NCBI GenBank assembly: GCA_020796225.1
Contig: CM036774.1
Coordinates: 25,342,192-25,406,191 of the forward strand
DNA: 64,000 nucleotides
From: Arion vulgaris
Lineage: Eukaryota > Mollusca > Gastropoda > Stylommatophora > Arionidae
Reading direction: 5' to 3'
Under the pieces are notes generated by a model that was not told the origin of the DNA, searched no databases, and saw only the letters and a program-made list of their open reading frames with translations. The position numbers and the translations under genes are program-made. Position 1 is the first letter of the stretch. Each line of letters starts with the position of its first letter. This document shows positions 1-11,961 of this stretch, one piece after another.

Positions 1-312
1 CTCACTGTCTATGATAGAACGTGATACTTGGATCAAAAATTAGTACTATAAGAGTTCTGAACGATAAGGATACCCTAAGATCCTCACTGTCTATGATAGA
101 ACGTGATACTTGGATCAAAAATTAGTACTATAAGAGTTCTGAACGATAAGGATACCCTAAGATCCTCACTGTCTATGATAGAACGTGATACTTGGATCAA
201 AAATGAGTACTATAAGAGTTCTGAACGATAAGACAAGAATATCCTAAGATCCTCACTGTCTATGATAGGATCGTGATACTTGGATCAAAAATTAGTACTA
301 TAAGAGTTCTGA
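1..312. repeat. 82-bp tandem repeat, about 3.8 copies
   Basis: Units begin at 1, 83, 165 and 252 with the word ctcactgtctatgata. The third unit carries a 5-base expansion. The last, partial unit runs into the 3' end of the hyccin terminal exon, so the final codons and the stop codon of that exon lie in repeat sequence. The array continues beyond the left window edge. Confidence 0.95.
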
Positions 313-1246
313 TTGACAATAGTTTTATTAGTAGATATATTGCTGTTGTTAGAGAGGATTTCTGCAGGGATGGAATGGGTACTTGTTGAAGATAGAGACA
401 GAGGAGTTGCTGGGGAAGAAATATGAGTCAATGCTGGTTCGGATAAGTTAGAATGTAATGTGGTATCTTCATTGTTTGGGAATGATTGGGATTTAGATGA
501 AAGCAACGAAGGGGATGATGATGGAGGAAGTTTCATTGATGATAGCTTAGATCCATCTGGAATGGGGCCCTCGGAATGGGCTCGAGGGCTGTGAGGGGAG
601 TTTATTTTGTTGTGTAGTAGGGGTTGTCGAACGCTGCTGACAACGCTCTGGGTACTGCTGTTAAAGCTACTACTGCTGCTACCTGAAGTGGTTTTACCGT
701 TGACTGCGTTTGAGGATGCTGATAGAAGCGGTGATGATGTTGAGGTTGTGTGCAAAGCTAATGTCTTCGATATAGAGTCCGATTGTGTGTTTGCTAACCC
801 TGAAGCACCGTGGGGAGTTTGCTGTGTGACCCCTGACCGTTTAGAGAACACTACAGGAGAAGAAGATATTTTTATTTGCTTTGTTTCACCACCTTTGTCT
901 CCGTAAAAGTTTCGGTTACCCCCACTCTCACCTTCTTCTCCACTCTCCTCACCTCCTTGACCTCTTATTGGTAACATCTCTAACATATCTACAACAACCT
1001 TTCCACCTCCACTTGGATTTCGTACAGCCACACCAACAGTATCCCCAATCTCAACTCCACTCGCTGACTTCATTGATGGAGTGTCGCTGTCGCGTCGAAC
1101 AGTGTCCGGTTCTTGTTCTTGTCCCGCAAGTTTCCCTCCAAGATTCATCAATCTGGCCTTGATTGTTTTTGCCACCGAATGTTCTTGGTCTTCATCAACA
1201 GTTGCTAGTCGTGAGTTTTCATCATCTTCCATAAACTCAATGTCAT
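285..1246 (-). CDS. HYCC (FAM126): hyccin (FAM126) terminal exon, Ser/Thr-rich C-terminal tail
   Basis: This is the last of seven minus-strand exons of a hyccin homologue. The acceptor is tctgtttcag just above 1246. The exon supplies two bases that complete the single base left by the exon ending at 9464, giving a Pro-Asp junction. The first part is acidic (DDIEFMEDDENSRL) and aligns in position with the acidic EELMEISEVDEGF stretch of human FAM126A. The remaining ~260 residues are low-complexity and rich in Ser, Thr and Asn, as expected for the variable, disordered hyccin tail. The frame ends at a TGA at 285-287 inside an 82-bp tandem array, so the last residues are encoded by repeat sequence. 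A donor upstream of the stop and further exons outside the window cannot be excluded. The whole tail is longer than in human FAM126A (521 aa total). Confidence 0.85.
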
Positions 1247-1289
1247 CTGAAACAGATAATTTGTAGTTGCCTGGTTGAGTCTTGATAAA

Positions 1290-4200
1290 GTGTCACACAC
1301 AGACAGACAGGTATTCCACACATACACAAGTGTCACACACACACACACACACACAGACAGGTATCACACACATACATAAGTGTCACACATACACACACAC
1401 ATACACAAGTGTCACACACACACCCCACACATACACAAGTGTCACACACACAGACAGGTATCCCACACATACATAAGTGTCACACATACACACACACAGA
1501 CAGGTATCCCACACATACACAAGTGTCACACACACAGACAGGTATCCACACATACACAAGTGTCACACACACACCCACACATACACAAGTGTCACACACA
1601 CACAGACAGGTATCACACACATACACAAGTGTCACACACACCCCACACATACACAAGTGTCACACATACACAGACAGGTATCCCACACATACACAAGTGT
1701 CACACACACACAGACAGATATCACACACACACCCCACACATCACAATTGTCACACACACACAGACAGGTATCACACACATACACAAGTGTCACACACACA
1801 CAGACAGGTATCCCACACATACACAAGTGTCACACACACACAGACAGGTATCCCACACATACACAAGTGTCACACACACACAGACAAGTATCACACACAC
1901 ACCCACACATACACAAGTGTCACACATACACAGACAGGTATCCCACACATACACAAGTGTCACACATGCACAGACAGGTATCCCACACATACACAAGTGT
2001 CACACATACACAGACAGGTATCCCACACATACACAAGTGTCACACACACACAGACAGGTATCACACACATACACAAGTGTCACACACACACAGACAGGTA
2101 TCCACACATACACAAGTGTCACACACACACAGACAGGTATACCACACATACACAAGTGTCACACATACACAGACAGGTATCCCACACATACACAAGTGTC
2201 ACACACACACAGACAGGTATCACACACACACCCACACATACACAATTGTCACACACACACAGACAGGTATCACACACATACATAAGTGTCACACACACAG
2301 AGACAGGTATCCCACACATACACAAGTATCACACACACACAGACAAGTATCCCACACATACACAAGTGTCACACTCACACAGACAAGTATCACACACATA
2401 CACAAGTGTCACACACACAGAGACAGGTATCACACACATACATAAGTGTCACACATACACAGACAGGTATCCCACACATACACAAGTGTCACACTCACAC
2501 AGACAGGTATCACACACACACCCCACACATACACAATTGTCACACACACACAGACAGGTATCACACACATACATAAGTGTCACACATACACAGACAGGTA
2601 TCCCACACATACACAAGTGTCACACACACACAGACAGGTATCACACACACACCCCACACATACACAATTGTCACACACACACAGACAGGTATCACACACA
2701 TACATAAGTGTCACACACACAGAGACAGGTATCCCACACATACACAAGTATCACACACACACAGACAAGTATCCCACACATACACAAGTGTCATACACAC
2801 ACAGACAGGTATCACACACTCACACAGACAGGTATCACACACATACACAAGTGTAACACTCACACAGACAGGTATCACACACTCACACAGACAGGTATCA
2901 CACACATACACAAGTGTCACACTCACACAGACAAGTATCCCACACATACACAAGTGTCACACTCACACAGACAAGTATCACACACATACACAAGTGTCAC
3001 ACTCACACAGACAGGTATCCACACATACACAAGTGTCACACACACACAGATAAGTATCACACACACACCCCACACATACACAATTGTCACACACACACAG
3101 ACAGGTATCACACACATACACAAGTGTCACACATACACAGACAGGTATCCCACACATACACAAGTGTCACACTCACACAGATAAGTATCACACACACACC
3201 CCACACATACACAATTGTCACACACACACAGACAGGTATCACACACATACACAAGTGTCACACACACAGGTATCACACACACACCCACACATACACAATT
3301 GTCACACACACACAGACAGGTATCACACACATACATAAGTGTCACACACACACAGACAGGTATCACACACATACATAAGTGTCACACACACACAGACAGG
3401 TATCACACACATACATAAGTGTCACACATACACAGACAGGTATCCCACACATACACAAGTGTCATACACACACAGACAGGTATCACACACTCACACAGAC
3501 AGGTATCCCACACATACACAAGTGTCACACACACACAGACAGGTATACACACACACCCCACACATACACAATTGTCACACACACACAGACAGGTATCACA
3601 CACATACATAAGTGTCACACACACACAGACAGGTATCACACACATACATAAGTGTCACACACACACAGACAGGTATCCCACACATACACAAGTGTCACAC
3701 TCACACAGACGGGTATCACACACTCACACAGACATGTATCACACACATACATAAGTGTCATACTCACACAGACAGTTATCACACACTCACACAGACAGGT
3801 ATCCCACACATACACAAGTGTCACACACACAGACAGGTATACCACACATACACAAGTGTCACACATACACAGACAGGTATCCCACACATACACAAGTGTC
3901 ACACTCACACAGACAGGTATCACACACTCACACAGACAGGTATCCCACACATACACAAGTGTCACACACACAGACAGGTATCCCACACATACACAAGTGT
4001 CATACACACAGACAGGTATCCCACACATACACAAGTGTCACTCGTACACAGACAGGTATCACACACACACCCCACACATACACAATTGTCACACACACAC
4101 AGACAGGTATCACACACATACATAAGTGTCACACATACACAGACAGGTATCCACACATACACAAGTGTCACACACACACAGACAGGTATCACACACACAC

Positions 4201-5595
4201 CCCACACATACACAATTGTCACACACACACAGACAGGTATCACACACATACATAAGTGTCACACACACAGAGACAGGTATCCCACACATACACAAGTATC
4301 ACACACACACAGACAAGTATCCCACACATACACAAGTGTCATACACACACAGACAGGTATCACACACTCACACAGACAGGTATCACACACATACACAAGT
4401 GTAACACTCACACAGACAGGTATCACACACTCACACAGACAGGTATCACACACATACACAAGTGTCACACTCACACAGACAAGTATCCCACACATACACA
4501 AGTGTCACACTCACACAGACAAGTATCACACACATACACAAGTGTCACCTCACACAGACAGGTATCCACACATACACAAGTGTCACACACACACAGATAA
4601 GTATCACACACACACCCACACATACACAATTGTCACACACACACAGACAGGTATCACACACATACACAAGTGTCACACATACACAGACAGGTATCCCACA
4701 CATACACAAGTGTCACACTCACACAGATAAGTATCACACACACACCCCACACATACACAATTGTCACACACACACAGACAGGTATCACACACATACACAA
4801 GTGTCACACACACAGGTATCACACACACACCCACACATACACAATTGTCACACACACACAGACAGGTATCACACACATACATAAGTGTCACACACACACA
4901 GACAGGTATCACACACATACATAAGTGTACACACACACAGACAGGTATCACACACATACATAAGTGTCACACATACACAGACAGGTATCCCACACATACA
5001 CAAGTGTCATACACACACAGACAGGTATCACACACTCACACAGACAGGTATCCCACACATACACAAGTGTCACACACACACAGACAGGTATCACACACAC
5101 ACCCCACACATACACAATTGTCACACACACACAGACAGGTATCACACACATACATAAGTGTCACACACACACAGACAGGTATCACACACATACATAAGTG
5201 TCACACACACACAGACAGGTATCCCACACATACACAAGTGTCACACTCACACAGACGGGTATCACACACTCACACAGACATGTATCACACACATACATAA
5301 GTGTCATACTCACACAGACAGTTATCACACACTCACACAGACAGGTATCCCACACATACACAAGTGTCACACACACAGACAGGTATCCCACACATACACA
5401 AGTGTCACACATACACAGACAGGTATCCCACACATACACAAGTGTCACACTCACACAGACAGGTATCACACACTCACACAGACAGGTATCCCACACATAC
5501 ACAAGTGTCACACACACAGACAGGTATCCCACACATACACAAGTGTCATACACACAGACAGGTATCCCACACATACACAAGTGTCACTCGTACAC
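1290..5595. repeat. 40-bp CA-rich minisatellite, ~4.3 kb
   Basis: The unit is about 40 bp, with the parts gtcacacacacacagacagg and tatcccacacatacacaa. Variants differ by one or two bases, by added ccccacac, or by g/a changes. Because 40 is not a multiple of three and the unit lacks stops, all three plus frames and parts of the minus frames stay open for hundreds of codons; these frames are not genes. The block at about 2700-4040 recurs at about 4250-5590 with an offset of 1546-1548 bp. The array fills most of the last hyccin intron and stops about 40 bp before the acceptor of the terminal exon. Confidence 0.97.
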
Positions 5596-5725
5596 ACAAA
5601 CAAAGGTCATACTTGTGTAACTTATGTTGCTAAAGTTCTAAATCTTATTTGTATTAAACTTGGTGACTCGCTATATCTTCGAACCATACAACATGACAGA
5701 TTTCACATTTCTGATGAATATCTCG
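5596..5725 (-). mobile_element. LINE reverse-transcriptase thumb fragment
   Basis: Read on the minus strand, the segment encodes a decayed version of the non-LTR retrotransposon motif 'VKSVMLYGSKI' followed by a Trp/Arg-Val-Thr-Lys run. This resembles the 'LLYGSETW' region found just after the RT domain of many LINEs. It is short, has at least one internal stop and abuts the CA minisatellite. Confidence 0.55.
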
Positions 5726-5729
5726 CCCG

Positions 5730-5995
5730 AGTGGTTACTGAGACCCAAATTGGGATGTAAAGAATAGAACCACTGTTACCTGCCACGCATGTCGTAAGAG
5801 GCTACTAAGGTGGTTTGGTGTGGGGCTAGCTACCCCACACAGTAAAAATCACTAGATGGCTACATAACGGAGAGAGAACCGAGTAAACGTTGGCCGAAAC
5901 CGGACACATCACCGAAGGATAAGCACCAGAGCTCCAAATGCTGCTAAAGATGTGACATAAAGCACACCAATACTAAGGCTGCATGAATCAGATTT
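5730..5995 (+). mobile_element. Chimeric SINE: SINE A head joined to body of the 1.28-kb element
   Basis: The first ~80 bp match SINE A (gcccgagtggttac, then agaatagaaccactgttacc and catgtcgtaagaggc). After about 5815 the sequence instead matches the 3' part of the element at 7403-8681 (accgaaggataagca, then gctccaaa). It lacks a clear GAA tail. Confidence 0.6.
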
Positions 5996-6604
5996 CCCCA
6001 TGAATAGAATTTATGGGGAGGTCTGGTACATCGGCCTGGGCGGTGATCGCAAGAGAGAGAGATGAATATCTTGAGCTTTGTTTTAGTAGAGTTGTCAGTA
6101 GGTTTTCACAATGCATGCAGATCAAAAACTTGTTAGACTTTCCTAATCCTAATTTTAACTCTTTCCATGCAGTTATTTCCTCAATTTTTAAACAGTTAAT
6201 TCAAGAAAGGTAAAAAAGAAATCCCAACTACTCGTCAATAAATAAACATATATATATTATTATATACTAAATTGAAGAAAACTGGACAACCAATAGAATA
6301 ACAAGGTTAAAAAGTAGTAGAAGTAAAACTAGAAAGACTTTTTATAAAGGAAGCAACTTTATGGCGCAGTGTGCGGCTAATGCCATGCAACGGGCTTCCG
6401 TCGTGGCACAGTGTGTGGCGAAAAGCATGGAAAGAGTTAATGTTCCCATTTGTACCTACTGATTGGCTGATCTTACTACCAATATAGACAAACTCATCAA
6501 CATCTTCTATAGCTCTTCCTTCAATCGAAAAAGAAATTTAAATGTTGAAAATTAAGTACAGCCAATCTCTGATGTGAAGATGACCCTTGCTTTCATTAAT
6601 AACT
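5996..6604. other. Intronic AT-rich DNA, no feature recognised
   Basis: There is a 66-codon open frame at 6013-6213 (+), but no family resemblance or convincing splice borders. The rest is AT-rich with a short TATA-repeat stretch near 6250. Confidence 0.5.
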
Positions 6605-6882
6605 GGTTGAATGATTCTTCTTCTTCAAACGCTCCATATCGACCACTTGTCAACCACTCTGTATGATTTGTATGTGATCTGAGCCAAACAACAATTGTAG
6701 GTTGTGCCAGTTATGCTCCTACAAGTAGGCCAGCACATCCGATTTCTGCAATGCTTTTTATTTACTAGGATAGCATTCCTAGGGTCTACATCAGTCGCCT
6801 CTTATGACATGCATTGTAGGTTGCAGTGGTACTATTCTTTGCTTCCCTTGCGGGTCCCAGCACCTTGCGGGTGGTTGAATGA
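6605..6882 (-). mobile_element. SINE B copy
   Basis: The reversed copy starts with the GAA-tail complement ttcttcttcttc, followed by cgctccatatcgaccacttg, gtgccagttatgctcctaca, agcacatccgatttctgc and a head near tgcgggtcccagcacc. It matches ten other copies in the window. The body is shared with SINE A around catgtcgtaagaggcgact. Confidence 0.85.
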
Positions 6883-6889
6883 CTGATTG

Positions 6890-7000
6890 ATAGGATTATC
6901 ATCATTGCACTCTAGTGAATCCCAATGTGTGCTCAGATCTCTTTCTTACACATGAAGATCTTAGTCTCAGTGCATGAGCTATGTAGAACCGCAGAGGTCA
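6890..7000 (-). mobile_element. LINE-like 3' end remnant
   Basis: The words atcatcattgcac and tctttcttacacatgaagat also occur, reversed, at 60720-60830, where they end in a gatgatg tail. This looks like the 3' end of one LINE family; there is no coding content. Confidence 0.4.
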
Positions 7001-7255
7001 CTGATGTATTTTGAAATATGGCCAAATTTTTGTGAGAATTATATAATAATTTTTTTAATGAATTTTGCCTGGGCAGTGACTTTCCAGCCTACTCTTCTTA
7101 GTTTCCTACAGCTAAGTGTGCTTTTATGTACTCAACTTTAACAATGAACCTCCGTTTTATCATACGTCTCTGATAGAACTAGGAACTTGATCTCACCTAC
7201 ATTGAAATAAGGGATTTATGGACAAATATCCAAATTCTACAAGCAGAGAATTAAC

Positions 7256-7402
7256 GGAGTCCCTTTAGAACGAGAGACGAAATCTTACCTCAATACCAAA
7301 GAGACTCACTCTACTCACAAAGTGATTCTATACTGTACAGAAGATCTCTAGAAAGATATCTTGAAAGTTCCACAAGAAGAATGAACATAGTCCCTTTAGG
7401 GG
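7256..7402. repeat. ~135-bp tandem unit, copy 1
   Basis: The unit (tccctttagaa, cgaaatcttacctcaatacc, agatatcttgaaagttcc, aagaatgaacata) recurs at 8682-8829 and, diverged, at 9350-9463. The array runs up to the donor of the hyccin exon ending at 9464 and was later split by two retroposon insertions. On the minus strand each of the first two units carries a donor-like ttgaggtaagat. Confidence 0.85.
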
Positions 7403-8681
7403 TCAAAGGCTCATGAGGTCATGGTGGTAACATGAGCCAGGGTTAGCGAGGAGCGCGCTACCAAGACCCTGCCCCAACCTCCACGCGGTGACCCTGGAAA
7501 CAGACTATGGTTTCGGTCTGGCTAAGAGGGCAGGGATCGGGGAGAGAAAACTACTGGTAGGGGTAGCAGTGCAAGTACGGATACACGATAAAGATACATA
7601 CAAAGAAAATGCACAAATCTTCTGACCGATGTCCAACAAGATATTGCCCAAGTCCCTGAACGCAAAGAAACAGCAACGAGACGTCTCAGACATGGATGAG
7701 AGGTGCATCCAGTGACCAAATGTATGCCCACGTAGGGAGAAGCTTGAAGCCCTGAGGAGGGGGCAAACATTGCCAGCCCGTCGGCAAGAACAAATAAGAC
7801 ATGACCGTAACGAATAAAAGTCTACCCTCGTGTTGGTGCGAGAGAAGATTGCAGCTGACCCGCATTGGTAGCCCGGTGCAGATACATGTACTGGGCAAGG
7901 TTTGTCAGCGCAAAAGAACAAGTTGCGTTTAGTGCATAACGAAACTACCCGCCCTGGGAAAACCGTGCAAGGTACTGTGCGATTAAAATTAACATCCCCG
8001 GAAGAACTGAGGTTGGTGATGCCTAACGGAACTGCCAGCCTTGGGCAACCGGGCAAGGTTCGATTGCAGTCGTAACTAACATCCCCGGAATAACTGGGCG
8101 GGTGATGGCGGCGGCGCAAAATCCTCAGTTACGCTGATAGTGCCGACTGAAACGACCTTCTACATTGTTTGGACTCGGCCCCATGCCAGTGCTTGAGGTT
8201 AATTGCAAATTGCCACGTACAATCGCGTCTAGAAGAGGCTGAGAATGTTCCTTCCCCGGACCAAACTCAAAAATGTACGGTAAAGCAAGGCCGACAATGT
8301 ACGGATCAAACAGGAAGTTCGGGTCTGAACATTGGTGAAGATACTTTACACGGTGTCTTATACGAGTAAGACGCCGTCCGAGGATAAGCTTACAAGCCCC
8401 GAGAAATATTTCTCAGTCAGAACGGCATAAACAGCGTAACTCACTGTCCCGCGTAGATCACAAAGCCCAAAAATACGGCAAAGCTGATCGAATCCTAGGG
8501 AAAGCTCAACCTAGTAAATCAAAAGCTGGCTGAAAACGAACACCCCACCGAAGGATAAGCAACTGGGCTCCAATAGGTGCTGAAGGCTGGTGCACGTACA
8601 TCACGTTCTGATGTGTGGCTGTTTATATATCACAATGAGAATGATTAAAACAGGCCTAGAACGATCGAAGAAGAAGAAGAA
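7403..8681 (+). mobile_element. 1.28-kb non-coding retroposon with GAA tail
   Basis: The insertion is bounded by gtccctttag on both sides, a 10-bp target-site duplication inside a tandem repeat unit. It begins ggggtcaaaggctcatg and ends atcgaagaagaagaagaa. The last ~65 bp (tatcacaatgagaatgatta, then aacgatcgaagaagaag) resemble the 3' tails of SINE A and SINE B, but the rest does not. No frame longer than about 200 codons exists and none resembles a known protein. It could be a 5'-UTR-rich non-autonomous LINE derivative or a long SINE. Part of its 3' region recurs at about 5815-5990. Confidence 0.75.
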
Positions 8682-8829
8682 GAAGTCCCTTTAGAATGAG
8701 AGACGAAATCTTACCTCAATACCAAAGAGACTCACCCTACTCACTAAGTGATTCTATACTGTACAGAAGATCTCTAGAAAGATATCTTGAAAGTTCCACA
8801 AGAAGAATGAACATATTCCCTTTAGAATG
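8682..8829. repeat. ~135-bp tandem unit, copy 2
   Basis: This unit is nearly identical to 7256-7402. The third unit that follows is interrupted by a SINE B after gaatgagagac. Confidence 0.85.
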
Positions 8830-9349
8830 AGAGACTGCCCGTGTGTTGCCGAGTCTACAAGGGGAGCAAAGAATAGTAACACTGCGACCTATAAGGAATG
8901 TCGAAAGAGGCGACTGAGGTAGGGAACTTACTCTAATAAATAAAAAGCGTCACAGAAATTGGATGTGCTGGCCTACTTGTAGGCGCATACGTCCAGCGTA
9001 CAATCGCTCTTAGACTCAGATCACATATAGATAAAAAAAATGTAATCAATGCGGTACGCTAAAAATGTCATCAATGCGGTACGTTCTCATTTATGTGATA
9101 TGGGCGAGTCTCAGACACTGGAATGAGTGCGAGAATTAGGCATTAAGTTAGAACATGCCAGACAGTGTCATCTTCGTGGTAGAGAGCAAAGGTATACTAA
9201 TCAACTTCTCATGAGTACGGTGAGCAAATGGACTTTAGGATGGCTGCTGCAGCGCACGAATGGGAATGCCCAATGTGCCATGACGTCAATCGCATAACAT
9301 AACATAAGAGTGGTTTAACAAGTGGTCGATATGGAATGTTCAAGAAGAA
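8830..9349 (+). mobile_element. SINE B copy with ~260-bp internal insertion
   Basis: The head tgcccgtgtgttgccgag and body are typical. After agatcacatatagataaaa about 260 bp of unrelated DNA intervenes (9031-9295, containing two copies of tcaatgcggtacg), then the tail resumes at gagtggtttaacaagtggtc and ends in agaagaag. Flanking gagagac on both sides is the target-site duplication. Confidence 0.8.
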
Positions 9350-9463
9350 GACGAGAGACAAGCACCGTACCTTCATACCAAAGAGACCCTTCTACACACT
9401 AAGTGATTCTATTATGGTGACATAAAATGAAGAGAACGATATCTAACCTATATTACAACTTAC
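9350..9463. repeat. ~135-bp tandem unit, diverged copy 3, ending at the hyccin donor
   Basis: Words such as ataccaaagagac and actaagtgattctat match the upstream units. On the minus strand the unit begins exactly at the donor gtaagttg of the hyccin exon. Confidence 0.65.
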
Positions 9464-9602
9464 CTGGAAGCTTGGTTGCCTTGAATGAAGCATTTGTGAT
9501 GGAATTCTTCAATAAGTGAGTAGTTCTCTGAGTTGATACACTGCCACCGGCTTCAAATCTCAAGTTGCCTCGATGGTGGGAGTGTAAGATAGCATTAGTT
9601 AT
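9464..9602 (-). CDS. HYCC (FAM126): hyccin (FAM126) internal exon
   Basis: This 139-bp exon lies between acceptor ctccacacag and donor CCAG/gtaagt. Only one frame is open. It starts at phase 0 and leaves one base at its end. It encodes ITNAILHSHHRGN near its start, aligning with human LLVANAIKASLPHG, and THLLKNSITNASF near its end, aligning with the SRISRNAVTSMSI segment that follows the hyccin domain. The preceding exon ends in ...ADVLL, so the junction reads VLL-ITNAIL. The downstream intron begins inside a ~135-bp tandem array. Confidence 0.93.
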
Positions 9603-9715
9603 CTGTGTGGAGATATTTGATAACATGCATTAACCCTTTTGCACATCTGAAACGGTATACAGGCTCACAACATTTTTTAAGATAAAGGAAAGCCAGAATA
9701 CTCGCTAATTTAATA

Positions 9716-10198
9716 AAGGTTTAGTTTAGTCGTCGGATCACCATCATTGCACATTGAACAAATTAGTCCATAAGTGCTCCGATCTCTCCTCAGTATGTCC
9801 ATCAGCGTGTGGCGACTAACGACACCGGTTCTTTGATGGTTTACAATTCTTCTTTGTCTGCCAGCATAGCGTTCTTGTCGAGCTACACCACACTTAACTT
9901 TGAGTTCTTGCAGTCTGGTTAGTGTTGTGGATTCGCCCTATTACGTGAATCATGTACACGCCCTCTCTCCCTTAAGGAATTTATAATATCAGCCTGGTCC
10001 ATTGCTCGCCTGCTTTGGACAGCAGCCATACCTGCAAGCCTATCCTCACGTTCATTTCCCCTTACACCTGCATGCCCTGGCACAAAATAAAACTGATCTT
10101 TGTCAGCTTAGACCTCCCCAGCGATTCTATCCAATGCCTCCTAGCCCATCCTGTTTCAATCTTCCTGAGCATACTCATTGAGTCATTGAGAAAACATG
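9716..10198 (-). mobile_element. LINE R1 (RNase H-bearing) 3' fragment
   Basis: On the minus strand 10115-9980 reads FVPGHAGVRGNE followed by DRLAGMAAVQS, the C-terminal part of an RNase HI domain. It continues to a 3' end of the form agatcggagcacttatggac and gtgcaatgatggtgatccga, ending in gactaaactaaac. The same family occurs at 12184-12880, 29086-30257, 56811-57300 and 57860-58160. Confidence 0.8.
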
Positions 10199-10380
10199 CA
10201 TGGATATTTAATAAAAGTGAAACACATAATAACAAAGTACTGTAGTTTTACAAATTATACAAAAATAATAACACTACACAGCATGTTTCGACCAAAAGGC
10301 CTTTATCAAGCACATGATACAACAAGAGTGAAGAATTTAAATTCTATCATAGTACACTACATAAAGACTACGACAAAAAA
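10199..10380 (-). mobile_element. Penelope-like element 3' terminal fragment
   Basis: The sequence reads reversed as the 3' end of the 37-47 kb Penelope-like elements: cttgataaaggccttttggt followed by cgaaaca, then actacagtactttgttatta. Only the pseudo-LTR part is present. Confidence 0.75.
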
Positions 10381-11639
10381 CATCCTAACTTCCCTAAAAT
10401 GAAATTCTGTGACTAAAAACAAATAATGAAATAAATACAAAAAAGCTAGAAGTAGAAAAAAGAAGAGAAACAATAAAAAAAATAAATAATATAATATACA
10501 TTACTAGTTTAATATACATTTCAAAGTAAATATATCGGTACTAGTGTAATAATTTACCCCAAAAAAGCGGCTGTGGCTATTTTTAGACATGTCGTGATGA
10601 GTCAGAGGAAGTCCATTTTAGGACAGGTAAACCATTTACAAATTTGGCAATTGTGGCTATTTTTAGATATGTTGTATAGTTACAAATTTGGTTGCTAACA
10701 ATTCGTTAGTATTTGACATTAGTATGAGTATTTAATTGAAAGAAAGCAGAAATTATGTCATTTTCGGTATACCTCCTGTTTTATCACACTGAAACCCCTA
10801 TAAGTGTTAATAGAATAAACCACGACACACGATAAACAGCAGACACACACCGGAATACCCGAAAGTCCGTCTCCTATTTGCTTGGGGTATTATTAAATTA
10901 TTACACTAGTAGCAATATATCCACAGGTAACAAAACAAATTGCAGATTGAAAGGGTTAATATAGACTTCAACAGCAATGCAAGATAGAAAGGGTAACAGG
11001 AATGGAAAAAATTGATAAAATAAAAGAGGAAATGAAAGGATGGGTAGATATAGATTGAGCAAGACATTGGGTTGGGCATCTGCGTAGGTAGCTCTTGACT
11101 TTCAAAAAATATAAAAACAGAGAAATAGCTTTAAAAATAATTTTTAAAAACAAATTCGAATAGCTAGAAGAAAACACAAAAAATAAAGATGGTGGAAAAA
11201 ATGTTTGAATTTAACAAAAATTATCTGAAAAACTTGAAAAAAAAACAAAACACGAAGAACATGAAAAAACTGAAAGAAAAAAATGAAGAAAAATGAAAAT
11301 AATTTTTTTTTTAAATTGAGCAAAAAAAAAAGAAAAAAAGAAAAGAAAACAGGAAGAATAAGAAAATAAAACGATGAAGACAATAATAAAATAAAAATAA
11401 AATAGCAAAAAATACATAAAACGGAAATTAAACAATGTGAAAGAAGATTTAAATAAAAAAAAAAAAGATGAAGAAAAACATGAAGATGAAGGAAAAAAAA
11501 AGGAAAGAGAACAAGAAGCTGTATGTAATTAGTGTATGATGGTTACATTTACCAACAACAAGACTAGCATGACACAAGAAATGAAATCTGAAGTATTTTT
11601 GTTAAAGCAATTCTCCTCTTGCAGCAGCGTGTCAAACAT
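10381..11639. other. AT-rich intron with long purine tract
   Basis: The AT-rich sequence includes two diverged copies of gtggctatttttagacatgt (10570-10690) and a scrap of LINE code near 11040-11090 (+) reading ARHWVGHLRR. A very A-rich, AAAAG-type purine tract lies at about 11100-11515. No exon was seen. Confidence 0.6.
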
Positions 11640-11961
11640 ACACCAGATTTCACTAGTACCTCCCACCACCCCATCCAATGATGTACTAAATGAGAAGTCT
11701 CCCCAGCAGCCTCATCCTCATACTGCACTAAATGTCAAGTGTCCCCAGCAGCCCCCATGATGTACTAAATGAGAAGTCTCACCAGCAGCATCACCCCCAT
11801 ACTGCACTAATTGTCAAGTGTCCCCAGCAGGGCCCCCCCAATGATGTACTAAATGACAAGTCTCCCCAGCATCCCCCTTACACCCCAATGATGTACTAAA
11901 GGTCAAGTTTAATAAGCAGCACCCCCAATCTTCCCATGATGTAGAAAACGTCAAGTCTCAC
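11640..11961. repeat. Minisatellite seeded at the hyccin exon donor (exon ending 11962)
   Basis: Read on the minus strand, the true junction GTCCTGCTG/gtgagacttgacg is followed by 36-50-bp units of the form ctgctggggagacttctcat and ttagtacatcatgggg. Several units retain gctggtgagac or gctggggagac, so each repeats the last bases of the exon and the start of the intron. Confidence 0.85.

Noticed and set aside
1290..5595. Possible CRISPR-like array of regularly spaced repeats
   Set aside because: There are no unique spacers between units, no adjacent cas genes, and a eukaryotic context; these are minisatellites.
1282..5760. Many His/Thr-rich open frames of up to 432 codons
   Set aside because: The 40-bp CA-rich unit has no stop in any plus frame and rotates frame with each unit. 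Overlapping frames on both strands show that the openness is compositional.
7256..8829. Possible 44-bp hyccin exon inside the 135-bp units (ttctgtacag ... ttgag/gtaaga)
   Set aside because: All three frames contain stops in both copies, and the hyccin exons on either side already join in phase without it.
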